Of a stretch of 28,191 bases of DNA, positions 1 to 6,985 are shown in pieces (the first letter of the stretch is position 1; every line of letters begins with the position of its first letter). The stretch spans positions 1-28,191 of the IMG/VR virus record IMGVR_UViG_3300046785_000036; one strand, 5' to 3'. The position numbers and the translations under genes are program-made. The notes beneath the pieces are model-generated. The model ran no database searches, was not told the origin of the DNA, and saw nothing but the letters and a program-made list of their open reading frames with translations. This stretch comes from a virus.

Positions 1-1
1 G

Positions 2-1135
2 ATGACTATGGCGCAGGCCAGTGGGCATGAGAAGCAGCTCGAAACTCTGAACACCAACGCTGATCCGGTTCAATTCTACAACGTAGACCCAGAGTCACCT
101 GCCGTGCCACAGCAGCAGGGAGGTTCGCAGGTCAATCCCGGACTAGCGCGGATATCTGAGTCTATGCGAGCAATCATAGGTCAGACGGCTGGTATGTTCG
201 CTGCCAATATGGGCGACAATCCCGGTCTACAGTCTGGCGTTGCTATCAAGCAGTTGCAGGACCGTGGGACCAATAGCACGATGAAGTACAGTCGCGGCCT
301 AGAGATTGCGGTAGCGGCTACAGGAAGGCTCCTAAAGGATGCCATCCCTATGGTGTACGACACAGAGCGTCAGGTCAGGATACTCCGAGAGGATGAGTCC
401 TACGATATGGTGCCTATCAATCAGAAGGTGATCGACAACGCCACAGGCGAGATTGTCACCGTCAACGACCTGCAGGTTGGAACGTATGACGTTACCTGTC
501 GGGCTGGCCCTAGCTTCCGCAACCGTCAGCAGGAGACCATCGAAGCAATCACAACGCTGGCTCAAACTGATCCCAGCCTGATGCAGATTGCTGGTGATTT
601 GCTTCTGCAGAATATAGCCACTCCGGCGGCGTCACAGATTGCAGAGCGCAAGCGGATACAGATGATTGCTGCTGGATTGATCCCGCAATCCCAGATGACC
701 GAGGAAGAGCTGCAAGAGATGGCCGCTAAGATGCAGGCGCAAGGACAGCAGCAGGCTCCTGATCCGGCTATGGTGCTCGCACAGGCAGAGCAGATGAAAG
801 CTCAGGCTGACATGATGAAGGCCCAGATTGATGCCCAGAAGGTACAGAACGACACTTTGAGGATACAGCTACAAGCCCAGAACGATCAGAACGAGCTGGT
901 AGCGGAGCAAGCCAAGACGCAGGTTGATGTCTTCAACGCTCAAACCAATCGCATCAAGGCGCAGGTAGAGGCTGAGAAGGCTGGCGCTACGATAGACCAC
1001 ACCAACATCAAGGCATTTGGTGATCAGCTAGACAACCAAGAGCAGATGACCGATATGATGGATGAGCAGGAGCGCAAAGCCAGGATGGCTATGATGTCTG
1101 ATATGGACCTGATGAGGATTGCTAACGGTGGCTGA
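2..1135 (+). CDS. Portal protein (P22-like), C-terminal part
   Basis: The reading frame is open to the left edge, so this is the C-terminal 377 residues or so of a longer protein; the P22 portal is about 725 residues. The portal is the dodecameric ring at one capsid vertex through which DNA is packaged and ejected. The stretch with GDNPGLQSGVAI (near residues 71-82) and the following KYSRGLEIAV region look like the P22-type portal core. From about residue 230 the protein becomes a long Gln/Met/Ala-rich helix with repeated QAEQMKAQ-like segments, consistent with the C-terminal helical barrel of P22-type portals. The scaffold and coat genes follow after one gene, as expected. The family call is by motif and context; the true start lies outside the window. 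Confidence 0.85.
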   Translation: MTMAQASGHEKQLETLNTNADPVQFYNVDPESPAVPQQQGGSQVNPGLARISESMRAIIGQTAGMFAANMGDNPGLQSGVAIKQLQDRGTNSTMKYSRGLEIAVAATGRLLKDAIPMVYDTERQVRILREDESYDMVPINQKVIDNATGEIVTVNDLQVGTYDVTCRAGPSFRNRQQETIEAITTLAQTDPSLMQIAGDLLLQNIATPAASQIAERKRIQMIAAGLIPQSQMTEEELQEMAAKMQAQGQQQAPDPAMVLAQAEQMKAQADMMKAQIDAQKVQNDTLRIQLQAQNDQNELVAEQAKTQVDVFNAQTNRIKAQVEAEKAGATIDHTNIKAFGDQLDNQEQMTDMMDEQERKARMAMMSDMDLMRIANGG

Positions 1136-2945
1136 GCAAACATCTCTGCGCCAGTTTATTCCTGAGCCTACTACGTCATTGATGAGCGTAGAGGGCTTGT
1201 CTGGCTACACACAGCAGAATCCTTTACCAGTTGATGAGAGGGACAGACAGGAAGCCGCAAGGGAGCTGAGCCGCAGAGGCATAACAGCGCAGGCTCCTGT
1301 GCCGTCCAATCAGAGCGTGATGGCTGCGCCTAAATCAATCAATCCGTTCAATCCTGCGTTCAGAGAGACCGCAAGATCAGCTCTAAATGACTTCTTTGGC
1401 GGTAGCAATATCGCAGGCAGAGAAGGCTATCGCACAGGCCAGCTAGTAGATACTGCGGTAGGAGCGATGGACTTCATTCCCGGCGTAGGCGATGCGGTTG
1501 GTGTAGGAGACCTGCGTCAGTCTATTGGCTCGGGTGATCTGATAGGCACTGCTATAGACACCACGGCTTTGGCGGCTGGCATGATTCCCGTTGTTGGCGA
1601 TGCTGCGGCAAAGGTTATTAAAAAGATAGGCGATAAGCCTTTACGCGGCGCTCCCAGCACACCAAACATCCCAAATGTAGGGACTGTCAGGATTGGGCAG
1701 AATCCAGAGGCAGAGGCTGCTGCGGTCAGGGCAACAGAGGCGGCGGGAGTGCCTTACACTTCGTTGAGAAGATATGTTCAGGTAAACCCAGAGATAGCAA
1801 GCACTGCTGCAAGGGAATACGATATAATGCAGCACACGCCTGACGATCCAGTAGTTGCGAGCGCGTACAACAGAATGATTGAGGAAATGATGCCTCAATA
1901 TGATGCGATGCTGGAAGCTGGTGTAAACCCTTACTTTATGAAGCCGGGTGTAGACCCGTATGCAAATAGCCCATACGAAGCGCTGATAGATGTTTATGAC
2001 AATAAAAGGCTTGCGGTATTTCCTTCGGTAGAGGGATTTGGCTCAAACCCAAATTTTGATCCCGGCGGGAATCCACTATTAAGGGACTCTGGCAGGCTTC
2101 TTGGAGGGCAGCCAGCAACCTACAACGACATATTCAGGGCTGTCCACGATTATTATGGTCACGCTAAGCCCGGTGTTGGATTCAGGGCGATGGGCGAAGA
2201 GAATGCCTATCAGTCACACGCAGGTATGTTTAGCCCAGAGGCTAGAAGGGCTGTAGCCAGCGAAACAAGAGGCCAGAACTCTTTTCTGAACTTTGGGCCG
2301 TATGGCGAAGCAAACAGAACCGCAAACATAGAAGACACAATATTTGCTGACCAAAAGACAGGTTTAATGCCCAGATATGTTTCTGAGGCCGGTTTGGTAA
2401 TTAACGATGATAAGCGACAAAGATTTTTCGATACTCTGCAAGCGGGCGAGAGCGGGCTTCAAGGAGCAATCACGGACGATGGAAAGCTCAGGCTCATCCA
2501 CTACAGCCCAAGAGAGATCGAAAGAATTGACCCAGAGCGATACGGAAGAAACTTATCTGGAAGAACCCGAGCAGAACAGAACAGAGCCAGAGGAAACCCA
2601 GATTTCGTCAAAAGATCGTATTATGGTGTTCCTGCATCACAAAATCCATACAGACCCGAGAGCGGAGTAGGACGAATCAGTTATGAGATCGAGGTAGAGC
2701 CAGAACTCATGTACGATTTAAGGGCTGACCCAGATAACATCAGATCAAAAGCTAAAGGCGTTACTGAATACGAAAAGCTGATATCTAACAGCGGTTACAC
2801 TGGGTATTACATTGACGATTCAAAGCTGGGCAAGGTTGCAGCAATATTTGACCCGTATGACGTTAAGAAAGTTTATACCGTTCCTCTCGTTGCCATAGGC
2901 GCACTAGGAATGATGGGTAAGGAGGATCAACAGCCAGATTCATAA
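1128..2945 (+). CDS. Polyvalent-like protein: hydrophobic pretoxin-like region, conserved His-rich domain, ART-like C-terminus
   Basis: A 605-residue protein between portal and scaffold. I chose GTG 1128 because GAGGA (1114-1118) sits nine bases upstream; a TTG at 1119 is an alternative. Residues 108-168 are a Gly-rich hydrophobic stretch with two copies of an IPxVGDA motif, reminiscent of the pretoxin region of polymorphic toxins. Residues about 215-430 form a conserved-looking block containing HDYYGHA (340-346), GEENAY and SETRGQN, a pattern I recall from phage polyvalent proteins but cannot name. The C-terminus begins with LIHYS (456-460), then RSYYG, GYTGYY and VAAIFDPYD, arranged like the ADP-ribosyltransferase-like domains of polyvalent phage proteins. 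From its position it may be a virion-carried effector delivered with the DNA; that is inference. The ART call is moderate and the activity is unproven. Confidence 0.6.
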   Translation: MAEQTSLRQFIPEPTTSLMSVEGLSGYTQQNPLPVDERDRQEAARELSRRGITAQAPVPSNQSVMAAPKSINPFNPAFRETARSALNDFFGGSNIAGREGYRTGQLVDTAVGAMDFIPGVGDAVGVGDLRQSIGSGDLIGTAIDTTALAAGMIPVVGDAAAKVIKKIGDKPLRGAPSTPNIPNVGTVRIGQNPEAEAAAVRATEAAGVPYTSLRRYVQVNPEIASTAAREYDIMQHTPDDPVVASAYNRMIEEMMPQYDAMLEAGVNPYFMKPGVDPYANSPYEALIDVYDNKRLAVFPSVEGFGSNPNFDPGGNPLLRDSGRLLGGQPATYNDIFRAVHDYYGHAKPGVGFRAMGEENAYQSHAGMFSPEARRAVASETRGQNSFLNFGPYGEANRTANIEDTIFADQKTGLMPRYVSEAGLVINDDKRQRFFDTLQAGESGLQGAITDDGKLRLIHYSPREIERIDPERYGRNLSGRTRAEQNRARGNPDFVKRSYYGVPASQNPYRPESGVGRISYEIEVEPELMYDLRADPDNIRSKAKGVTEYEKLISNSGYTGYYIDDSKLGKVAAIFDPYDVKKVYTVPLVAIGALGMMGKEDQQPDS

Positions 2946-2950
2946 ATCTA

Positions 2951-2968
2951 TATCAAAATATTTTGATA
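2951..2968. promoter_or_regulatory. Perfect 18-bp AT-rich palindrome, possible operator
   Basis: TATCAAAATATTTTGATA equals its own reverse complement across all 18 bases. It lies six bases after the stop of the upstream gene and just upstream of the promoter-like sequence before the scaffold gene. It is too AT-rich to be a convincing terminator hairpin and is better placed as a protein-binding site. No matching protein can be named. Confidence 0.4.
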
Positions 2969-2976
2969 CAGGTATA

Positions 2977-3007
2977 TTGCTTGCAAAATCACAATATGTG
3001 GTATAGT
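2977..3007 (+). promoter_or_regulatory. Putative sigma-70-like promoter for scaffold/coat genes
   Basis: The -10 candidate is TATAGT (3002-3007). The -35 could be TTGCAA (2981-2986, 15-base spacer) or TTGCTT (2977-2982, 19-base spacer), so neither spacing is ideal. It lies in the only sizeable gap (about 140 bases) of the head module, directly before the scaffold and coat genes, which need high expression. Bases 2990-3001 carry CACAATATGTGG, which recurs with one change in the promoter at 27120-27147. Confidence 0.45.
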
Positions 3008-3021
3008 TAGGCTACAGCGAA

Positions 3022-3066
3022 CTCCACGCTTACTTGGAGGCACGGAACGTCACCGTTTATTTGACG
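3022..3066 (+). other. Two small hairpins in the scaffold mRNA leader
   Basis: CTCCA (3022-3026) pairs with TGGAG (3035-3039), and CGTCA (3048-3052) pairs with TGACG (3062-3066). Both fall between the predicted transcription start near 3014 and the scaffold start codon, and neither covers the Shine-Dalgarno sequence. They may stabilise the 5' end of an abundant transcript, but five-base-pair stems can occur by chance. Confidence 0.25.
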
Positions 3067-3084
3067 GCATTTACGGAAGGTAAG

Positions 3085-3891
3085 ATGGAACAGGAAGATA
3101 TTGTCGATGAGGCTGAAATAGAGCTTGAAGACGTAGAAACCGAAGGTCAGGAAACTGGCTCCGACTCATCACCGGATACTGAGGAGGCTCAGGAAAAACA
3201 AACCAAACCTGTCTTTGACCATAGGCAGCAAGAGGCGTTTGATAAAGCTATAGCTGAGAAAGTTTTCAAGCTCAGGGAAAAAGAGCGAGAAGCTGAAGAG
3301 CTAAAACAGCGTTTATCAAGCCTTGAGCAGCAGATGCCAAAGCAGGAAAGGCCAAACGTGCCGAAGGAGCCGGACCCGTATGCCCTGAGTGATCAGGAGT
3401 ATCAGCAACAGCTCCGAATGCGCGATGAAGCCATAGCTAGACAGGCTGCATTTGATGCACAGCAGCGCTTCCAACAACAGGAAGCACAGCGTTTGCAACA
3501 AGAGCAGGCAATGAAACAGCAGGAGGCTTTGAACGAGAAGGTATCTACCTACTCGCAGCGAGCTGTCCAGCTTGGTATTACGAATGAAGAGTTACAGGCA
3601 GCGGGTAATTCTGTTGCCGCGTTTGGCATCTCAGATGATGTAGTCAACTATATTTTAGAAGACGATCTGGGACCAGCTATAACAAAGTACCTCAGTCAGA
3701 ACGTAACCGAGCTAGACACCATCCGGTCTATGAGTCCGGCGCAAGCTGCGGTGAGGATAGCAACTCATGTACGAGAAAAGGCTGCTGCATTGAAACCTAA
3801 AGTAAATGCCGCTCCTGATCCGGTTAATCAGCCAGCAAAAGCTGGTGTTGCGCCTAAAGCGCGAGGACCGAAGGGGGCAATGTTCGAATGA
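3085..3891 (+). CDS. Scaffolding protein (P22-like)
   Basis: A 268-residue, highly charged, Gln/Glu-rich protein. It has an acidic N-terminus (residues 1-60), a long predicted coiled-coil middle (about 70-165), and a short basic, proline-containing C-terminus ending KARGPKGAMFE. This composition, and the position immediately before the coat gene, are those of a scaffold that guides procapsid assembly and then leaves. A basic C-terminus is the coat-binding part in P22. I chose ATG 3085, preceded by GGAAGG (3075-3080), over an in-frame TTG at 3034 that lies in the leader. The call rests on composition and position rather than on sequence motifs, because scaffolds diverge fast. Confidence 0.75.
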   Translation: MEQEDIVDEAEIELEDVETEGQETGSDSSPDTEEAQEKQTKPVFDHRQQEAFDKAIAEKVFKLREKEREAEELKQRLSSLEQQMPKQERPNVPKEPDPYALSDQEYQQQLRMRDEAIARQAAFDAQQRFQQQEAQRLQQEQAMKQQEALNEKVSTYSQRAVQLGITNEELQAAGNSVAAFGISDDVVNYILEDDLGPAITKYLSQNVTELDTIRSMSPAQAAVRIATHVREKAAALKPKVNAAPDPVNQPAKAGVAPKARGPKGAMFE

Positions 3892-3907
3892 ATGAGGTAA
3901 TCCGAAA

Positions 3908-5179
3908 ATGGCTAATAATCTTAATAGCAATATTACCCGGAAAGTGGCCCGTGTCTTTTTAGAGGCATTCGAGTCCAGCCGGGTTGTTACTAAAACCGTT
4001 GACACTCAACTCCTGAGTGGCAAATTCAACCCATCAAGTGGTAGCAATGTAGACTTCAAGCGTCCACACGACTACAACTCTATCCGTACTTCTGGCGGTA
4101 ATATTTCATCCGCTACAAAGTCAGACATCATTGCTGGTAAAGCAACTGGTACTGTACAGAACTACTTCACCGTAGCCACTGAGTGGGGAAACGTCGAAGA
4201 GGCTCTGGAACTCGACCAGTTGGAGCAAATCCTTAACCCAATGGCACGACGAATCGTAACCGATTTGGAGATTGACCTTGCGAGCTTTATGCTCAAGAAC
4301 GCATCTCTGAAGTATGGTGCTCACGGTCAGGCTGTTGATGCTTGGGGAGATGTAGCTGGTGCTGGTGCACTGATGGATTCTATCGGCGTACCTGCTGCTG
4401 CAGAACGCTACTACCTGATGAACCCTTTCACAACTAGCGCACTTGCTAACATCCAGCAAGGTCTGAACGCTTCAGATCAGTTGGTTCGCACCGCTTGGGA
4501 GAATGCACAGGTATCGCAGAACTTTGGTGGTATGCGAGCCCTGACATCTAACGCTCTTTCTAGCTTTACTGCTGGCACTGGTGCTGACCGTGCGGGTACT
4601 CTGTCTGCAGCTCCTGACGCAACTTATGTCACGGCTAAGGACACTATGACTCAGACTATTGCCGTTACTGCTCTCCAAGCAAATATGGTAGTGAAGGCTG
4701 GTGATATGATTACAATCGCTGATGTGAACCGTCTAAACCTAGACACTCGCACAGCTATGATTGACGCTTCTGGCGCTAATGTGCCCTGGACAGGCGTTGT
4801 AACTGCTGACGTTACTCTTAACGGCAGTGGCGCTGGTAACCTTGTTGTTGCTGGTCCTGCGATCTATGAGGCCAATGGTCAGTACAACACTGTTGACGCT
4901 GCACCTGCTAACGGTGCCGTAGTTACTGTCCTAAGTGCTTCAGCTACCCTGTACCAACCAAACTTGTTCTTCACTAAGCAAGCATTTGGAATGGGTACTG
5001 TGAAGCTGCCTAAGCTCTACTCCACTGACACTATTGCGACTACTGAAGACGGTATGAGCATTCGAGTTAGTAAGTACGCAGATGGTGATGCCAACACCCA
5101 GAAGATTCGTTTTGACTTGTTGCCTGCATACGCAACATTCAATCCGTTTATGGCTGGTCAAGGTTTCGGCGTAGCATAA
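3908..5179 (+). CDS. Major coat protein (P22 coat family)
   Basis: A 423-residue protein, close to the 430 residues of P22 gp5. It forms the icosahedral shell (HK97 fold). The N-terminal helix with KVARVFLEAFESSRVVTKTVDTQLL, followed by a segment rich in PHDYNSIRTSGGNIS, and a later ...GMRALTSNALSSFTAGTG region are the pattern I associate with the P22 coat family. An Ala/Val-rich insertion at about residues 220-340 could correspond to the inserted domain of P22 coat. ATG 3908 follows GAGG (3894-3897) at ten bases. The gene is flanked by scaffold upstream and a strong terminator downstream, which fits a highly expressed structural gene. Confidence 0.88.
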   Translation: MANNLNSNITRKVARVFLEAFESSRVVTKTVDTQLLSGKFNPSSGSNVDFKRPHDYNSIRTSGGNISSATKSDIIAGKATGTVQNYFTVATEWGNVEEALELDQLEQILNPMARRIVTDLEIDLASFMLKNASLKYGAHGQAVDAWGDVAGAGALMDSIGVPAAAERYYLMNPFTTSALANIQQGLNASDQLVRTAWENAQVSQNFGGMRALTSNALSSFTAGTGADRAGTLSAAPDATYVTAKDTMTQTIAVTALQANMVVKAGDMITIADVNRLNLDTRTAMIDASGANVPWTGVVTADVTLNGSGAGNLVVAGPAIYEANGQYNTVDAAPANGAVVTVLSASATLYQPNLFFTKQAFGMGTVKLPKLYSTDTIATTEDGMSIRVSKYADGDANTQKIRFDLLPAYATFNPFMAGQGFGVA

Positions 5180-5195
5180 CTCTCCATTGAGATTA

Positions 5196-5220
5196 AGGGA
5201 GCTTCGGCTCCCTGTTTTTT
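5196..5220 (+). terminator. Rho-independent terminator after coat gene
   Basis: GGGAGC (5197-5202), a TTCG loop and GCTCCC (5207-5212) form a perfect six-base-pair stem, extended by an A-T pair, followed by TG and six T residues ending at 5220. The next start codon begins at 5221. It probably reduces, rather than abolishes, transcription past the coat gene, since the next structural genes follow without an obvious new promoter. Confidence 0.88.
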
Positions 5221-5496
5221 ATGCCAAAACCGAGAAAGGGCAAAGCTAAAGTTAAGGTCACTAAAAGTGGCAAGCGAGTCTCCTACGGGCAGGCTGGTGA
5301 AGCTAAAGGAGGTGGTCCGAGAGTCAAGCCGGGTACAAGTAAGGGTGATTCCTATTGTGCCCGGTCTCTTGGCATCAAGAAAAGATTGCCAAAAGAAAAG
5401 CAGAACGATCCCAATACTCCTAACAACTTGAGTCGCAAGCGCTGGAAGTGTAAAGGCGCTAAGTCGATGAAGAGCAAAGGTGCTAAGTATGAGTGA
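5221..5496 (+). CDS. Small basic Lys-rich phage protein, unknown function
   Basis: A 91-residue, very basic protein. The N-terminal half is rich in Lys and Gly. The C-terminal half has a conserved-looking core with SYCARSLGI, then NDPNTPNNLSRKRWKC, ending in KSKGAKYE. I recall similar short proteins near coat genes in other podophages, but no function is known to me. The ATG directly follows the T-run of the coat terminator and has no Shine-Dalgarno at normal distance; the nearest purine-rich GGGAG is inside the terminator stem. There is an in-frame stop just upstream (5194-5196) and no other early start. Its charge suggests nucleic-acid binding, possibly inside the capsid; this is inference. 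Confidence 0.7.
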   Translation: MPKPRKGKAKVKVTKSGKRVSYGQAGEAKGGGPRVKPGTSKGDSYCARSLGIKKRLPKEKQNDPNTPNNLSRKRWKCKGAKSMKSKGAKYE

Positions 5497-5665
5497 TGGT
5501 CTATATTCCAACATCCACAAGAAGCGGAGAAGGATAAAGCGGCAAAGAGCGCAGGGCAGAACACCTGAGCGCATGAGATCGCCGGGAAGCGCTGGAGCGC
5601 CTACTGCTGGCGCATTCCGACAGAGTGCGAGTACTGCTAAGAAGAAAGGACCAACATTCGAATAA
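5489..5665 (+). CDS. Small basic phage protein, unknown function
   Basis: A 58-residue basic protein beginning MSDGLYSNIHKKRRRIKRQ and ending in a KKKGPTFE tail, with a RMRSPGSAGAPTAGAFRQSA middle. I remember similar GLYxNIHxKRxRI proteins in other phages, with no assigned role. ATG 5489 overlaps the end of the previous gene by eight bases and follows AAAGGTG (5477-5482) at about seven bases. The GTG at 5480 in the same frame is less likely because it lies within that Shine-Dalgarno. It shares high charge and a similar C-terminal ending with the preceding basic protein, so the two may work together. Confidence 0.7.
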   Translation: MSDGLYSNIHKKRRRIKRQRAQGRTPERMRSPGSAGAPTAGAFRQSASTAKKKGPTFE

Positions 5666-6147
5666 TGGCTACTGTCGCGCAGGTTGCAAAGGCATCCTTA
5701 CAAAGAATTCTAGTACAGGCCAGCGAAGCACCGCTGCAGCCTGATGAGTATAATGATTTCATATTTTCTATGAATAACTACATGACCGAGCTAGACGCTC
5801 AGGGTATCCAGTTAGGGTACACAGAGGTCTCAGACTTAGGTGATGACGTAACGATTCCCTCAGGCGCCCTGAGAGGCTTGATTGCCAATATGGCTATAGA
5901 GGTTGCGCCTGACTATAACGGCGTGATCTCTCAAGGCTTGGTGAAGGCTGCGCGGGATGGTTTTAACACAATGCGCCTGTTAGGGCAGACATTAGGTAAG
6001 AGCAAGAATCCTGCAACACTGCCGATTGGTTCAGGCAACGAAGATACGTTGTTTGGCTTTCCCGGACATTTTTACCCAGAGTCTGAAGAAGAAATATTGG
6101 CCGAATCTACTGGCGCGATAGGATTGGAGCTGAATACAAATGGTTGA
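5665..6147 (+). CDS. Head completion / tail accessory factor (P22 gp4-like)
   Basis: A 160-residue protein, close to the 166 residues of P22 gp4, which binds below the portal and closes the packaged head. The N-terminal helical part has the pattern QRILVQASEAPLQPDEYND followed by an MTELDAQGIQLGY region. IAPDY-like residues occur as VAPDYNG (near 90), and the C-terminal part has LPIGSGNED and FPGHFYPE, recalling the PTGSGN and YFPGE motifs of gp4. The start overlaps the previous stop by one base (TAATG). Its place between coat and gp10-like genes supports the call. Confidence 0.82.
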   Translation: MATVAQVAKASLQRILVQASEAPLQPDEYNDFIFSMNNYMTELDAQGIQLGYTEVSDLGDDVTIPSGALRGLIANMAIEVAPDYNGVISQGLVKAARDGFNTMRLLGQTLGKSKNPATLPIGSGNEDTLFGFPGHFYPESEEEILAESTGAIGLELNTNG

Positions 6148-6985
6148 TAGATCGCAGGGCAGGAAAAAGTCAGATTTTGTTGCGAAGACTTCGGTAGACG
6201 CTGGCGCGTTTATGGATTATTTCGTAAACGGCACAAACTACAAGATCACATACGCTAACTTTGTTGGCGGGCTCGGTGTTACAGGATCTATCACGCAATC
6301 TGGTGCAGCTACCGGGATTGCAGTATTAGACATTGATGGCTCAGTAAACAAGATCAGAAACATCGAGAGCGGCGCTGGCATATTGGCTAGCGTATCTTCC
6401 CAGAACGGTGTAGAGCTAAAGCATAACTTTTCCGCTGATTCTACTGGTAGACCTCTGCTCCTAAACACTACTGATGCTACTCCTGATATAGCCAGCATTG
6501 TTGGAGGTGACGGAATAACCGCTACTTCAACAAACAACTACGTCACGCTCTCAGCAGACGCTTTGCCGTATGCTCAGGTGCATATTCAGGGCAACTCTAC
6601 CGCAACGACCATTGGAACGGCAGGAACGCCAGTTAAAGCCGCAGGCACGTTTACGGTGGGTATACAGTCAGGTTTTACCGGAGATACTACTGGCAAGATT
6701 GTCTACAACGGAACAACGACTAGAGTAGTTGCTGTCCACGTTACCGCTACTATTAAGCCTGCGTCTGCAAACAATCAAGACTTGTTTATACAGATTGCGA
6801 AGAATGGCACGGTAGAGGCTGGATCTAAAATCGTTAGAGAAGTAGACACGGCACAAACAGCAAACTGCTCTACGTTTTTCAATGTGTCCTTAGCTCAAAA
6901 TGATTACGTTGAATTGTATGTTGGCAACGCGACCAGCACAGATAATGTGGTAGTTACTGATGCAATTCTTGGATTAGTTAATTAA
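6140..6985 (+). CDS. Head-fibre or decoration-like protein
   Basis: A 281-residue protein. The N-terminal 45 residues have a KKSDFVAKTSVDAGAFMDYF stretch. The middle is Gly/Thr/Ser-rich beta structure (VTGSITQSGAATGIAVLDIDG, later GGDGITATSTNNYVTL). The C-terminal 135 residues (YAQVHIQGN to ILGLVN) look like a trimeric jelly-roll: repeated strands with TIGTAGTPVKAAGTF, GKIVYNGTTTRVV, then NDYVELYVGNATSTDNVVV. I recall this C-terminal module from phage head fibres and adhesins. The start overlaps the gp4-like gene by eight bases, with GGAG at 6126-6129. It could instead be a neck appendage, and the function is inferred from architecture. Confidence 0.6.
   Translation: MVDRSQGRKKSDFVAKTSVDAGAFMDYFVNGTNYKITYANFVGGLGVTGSITQSGAATGIAVLDIDGSVNKIRNIESGAGILASVSSQNGVELKHNFSADSTGRPLLLNTTDATPDIASIVGGDGITATSTNNYVTLSADALPYAQVHIQGNSTATTIGTAGTPVKAAGTFTVGIQSGFTGDTTGKIVYNGTTTRVVAVHVTATIKPASANNQDLFIQIAKNGTVEAGSKIVREVDTAQTANCSTFFNVSLAQNDYVELYVGNATSTDNVVVTDAILGLVN

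Noticed and set aside
5158-5574. 138-codon open frame on the minus strand
   Set aside because: Overlaps the coat terminator and two convincing + strand genes; composition is typical of antisense frames.
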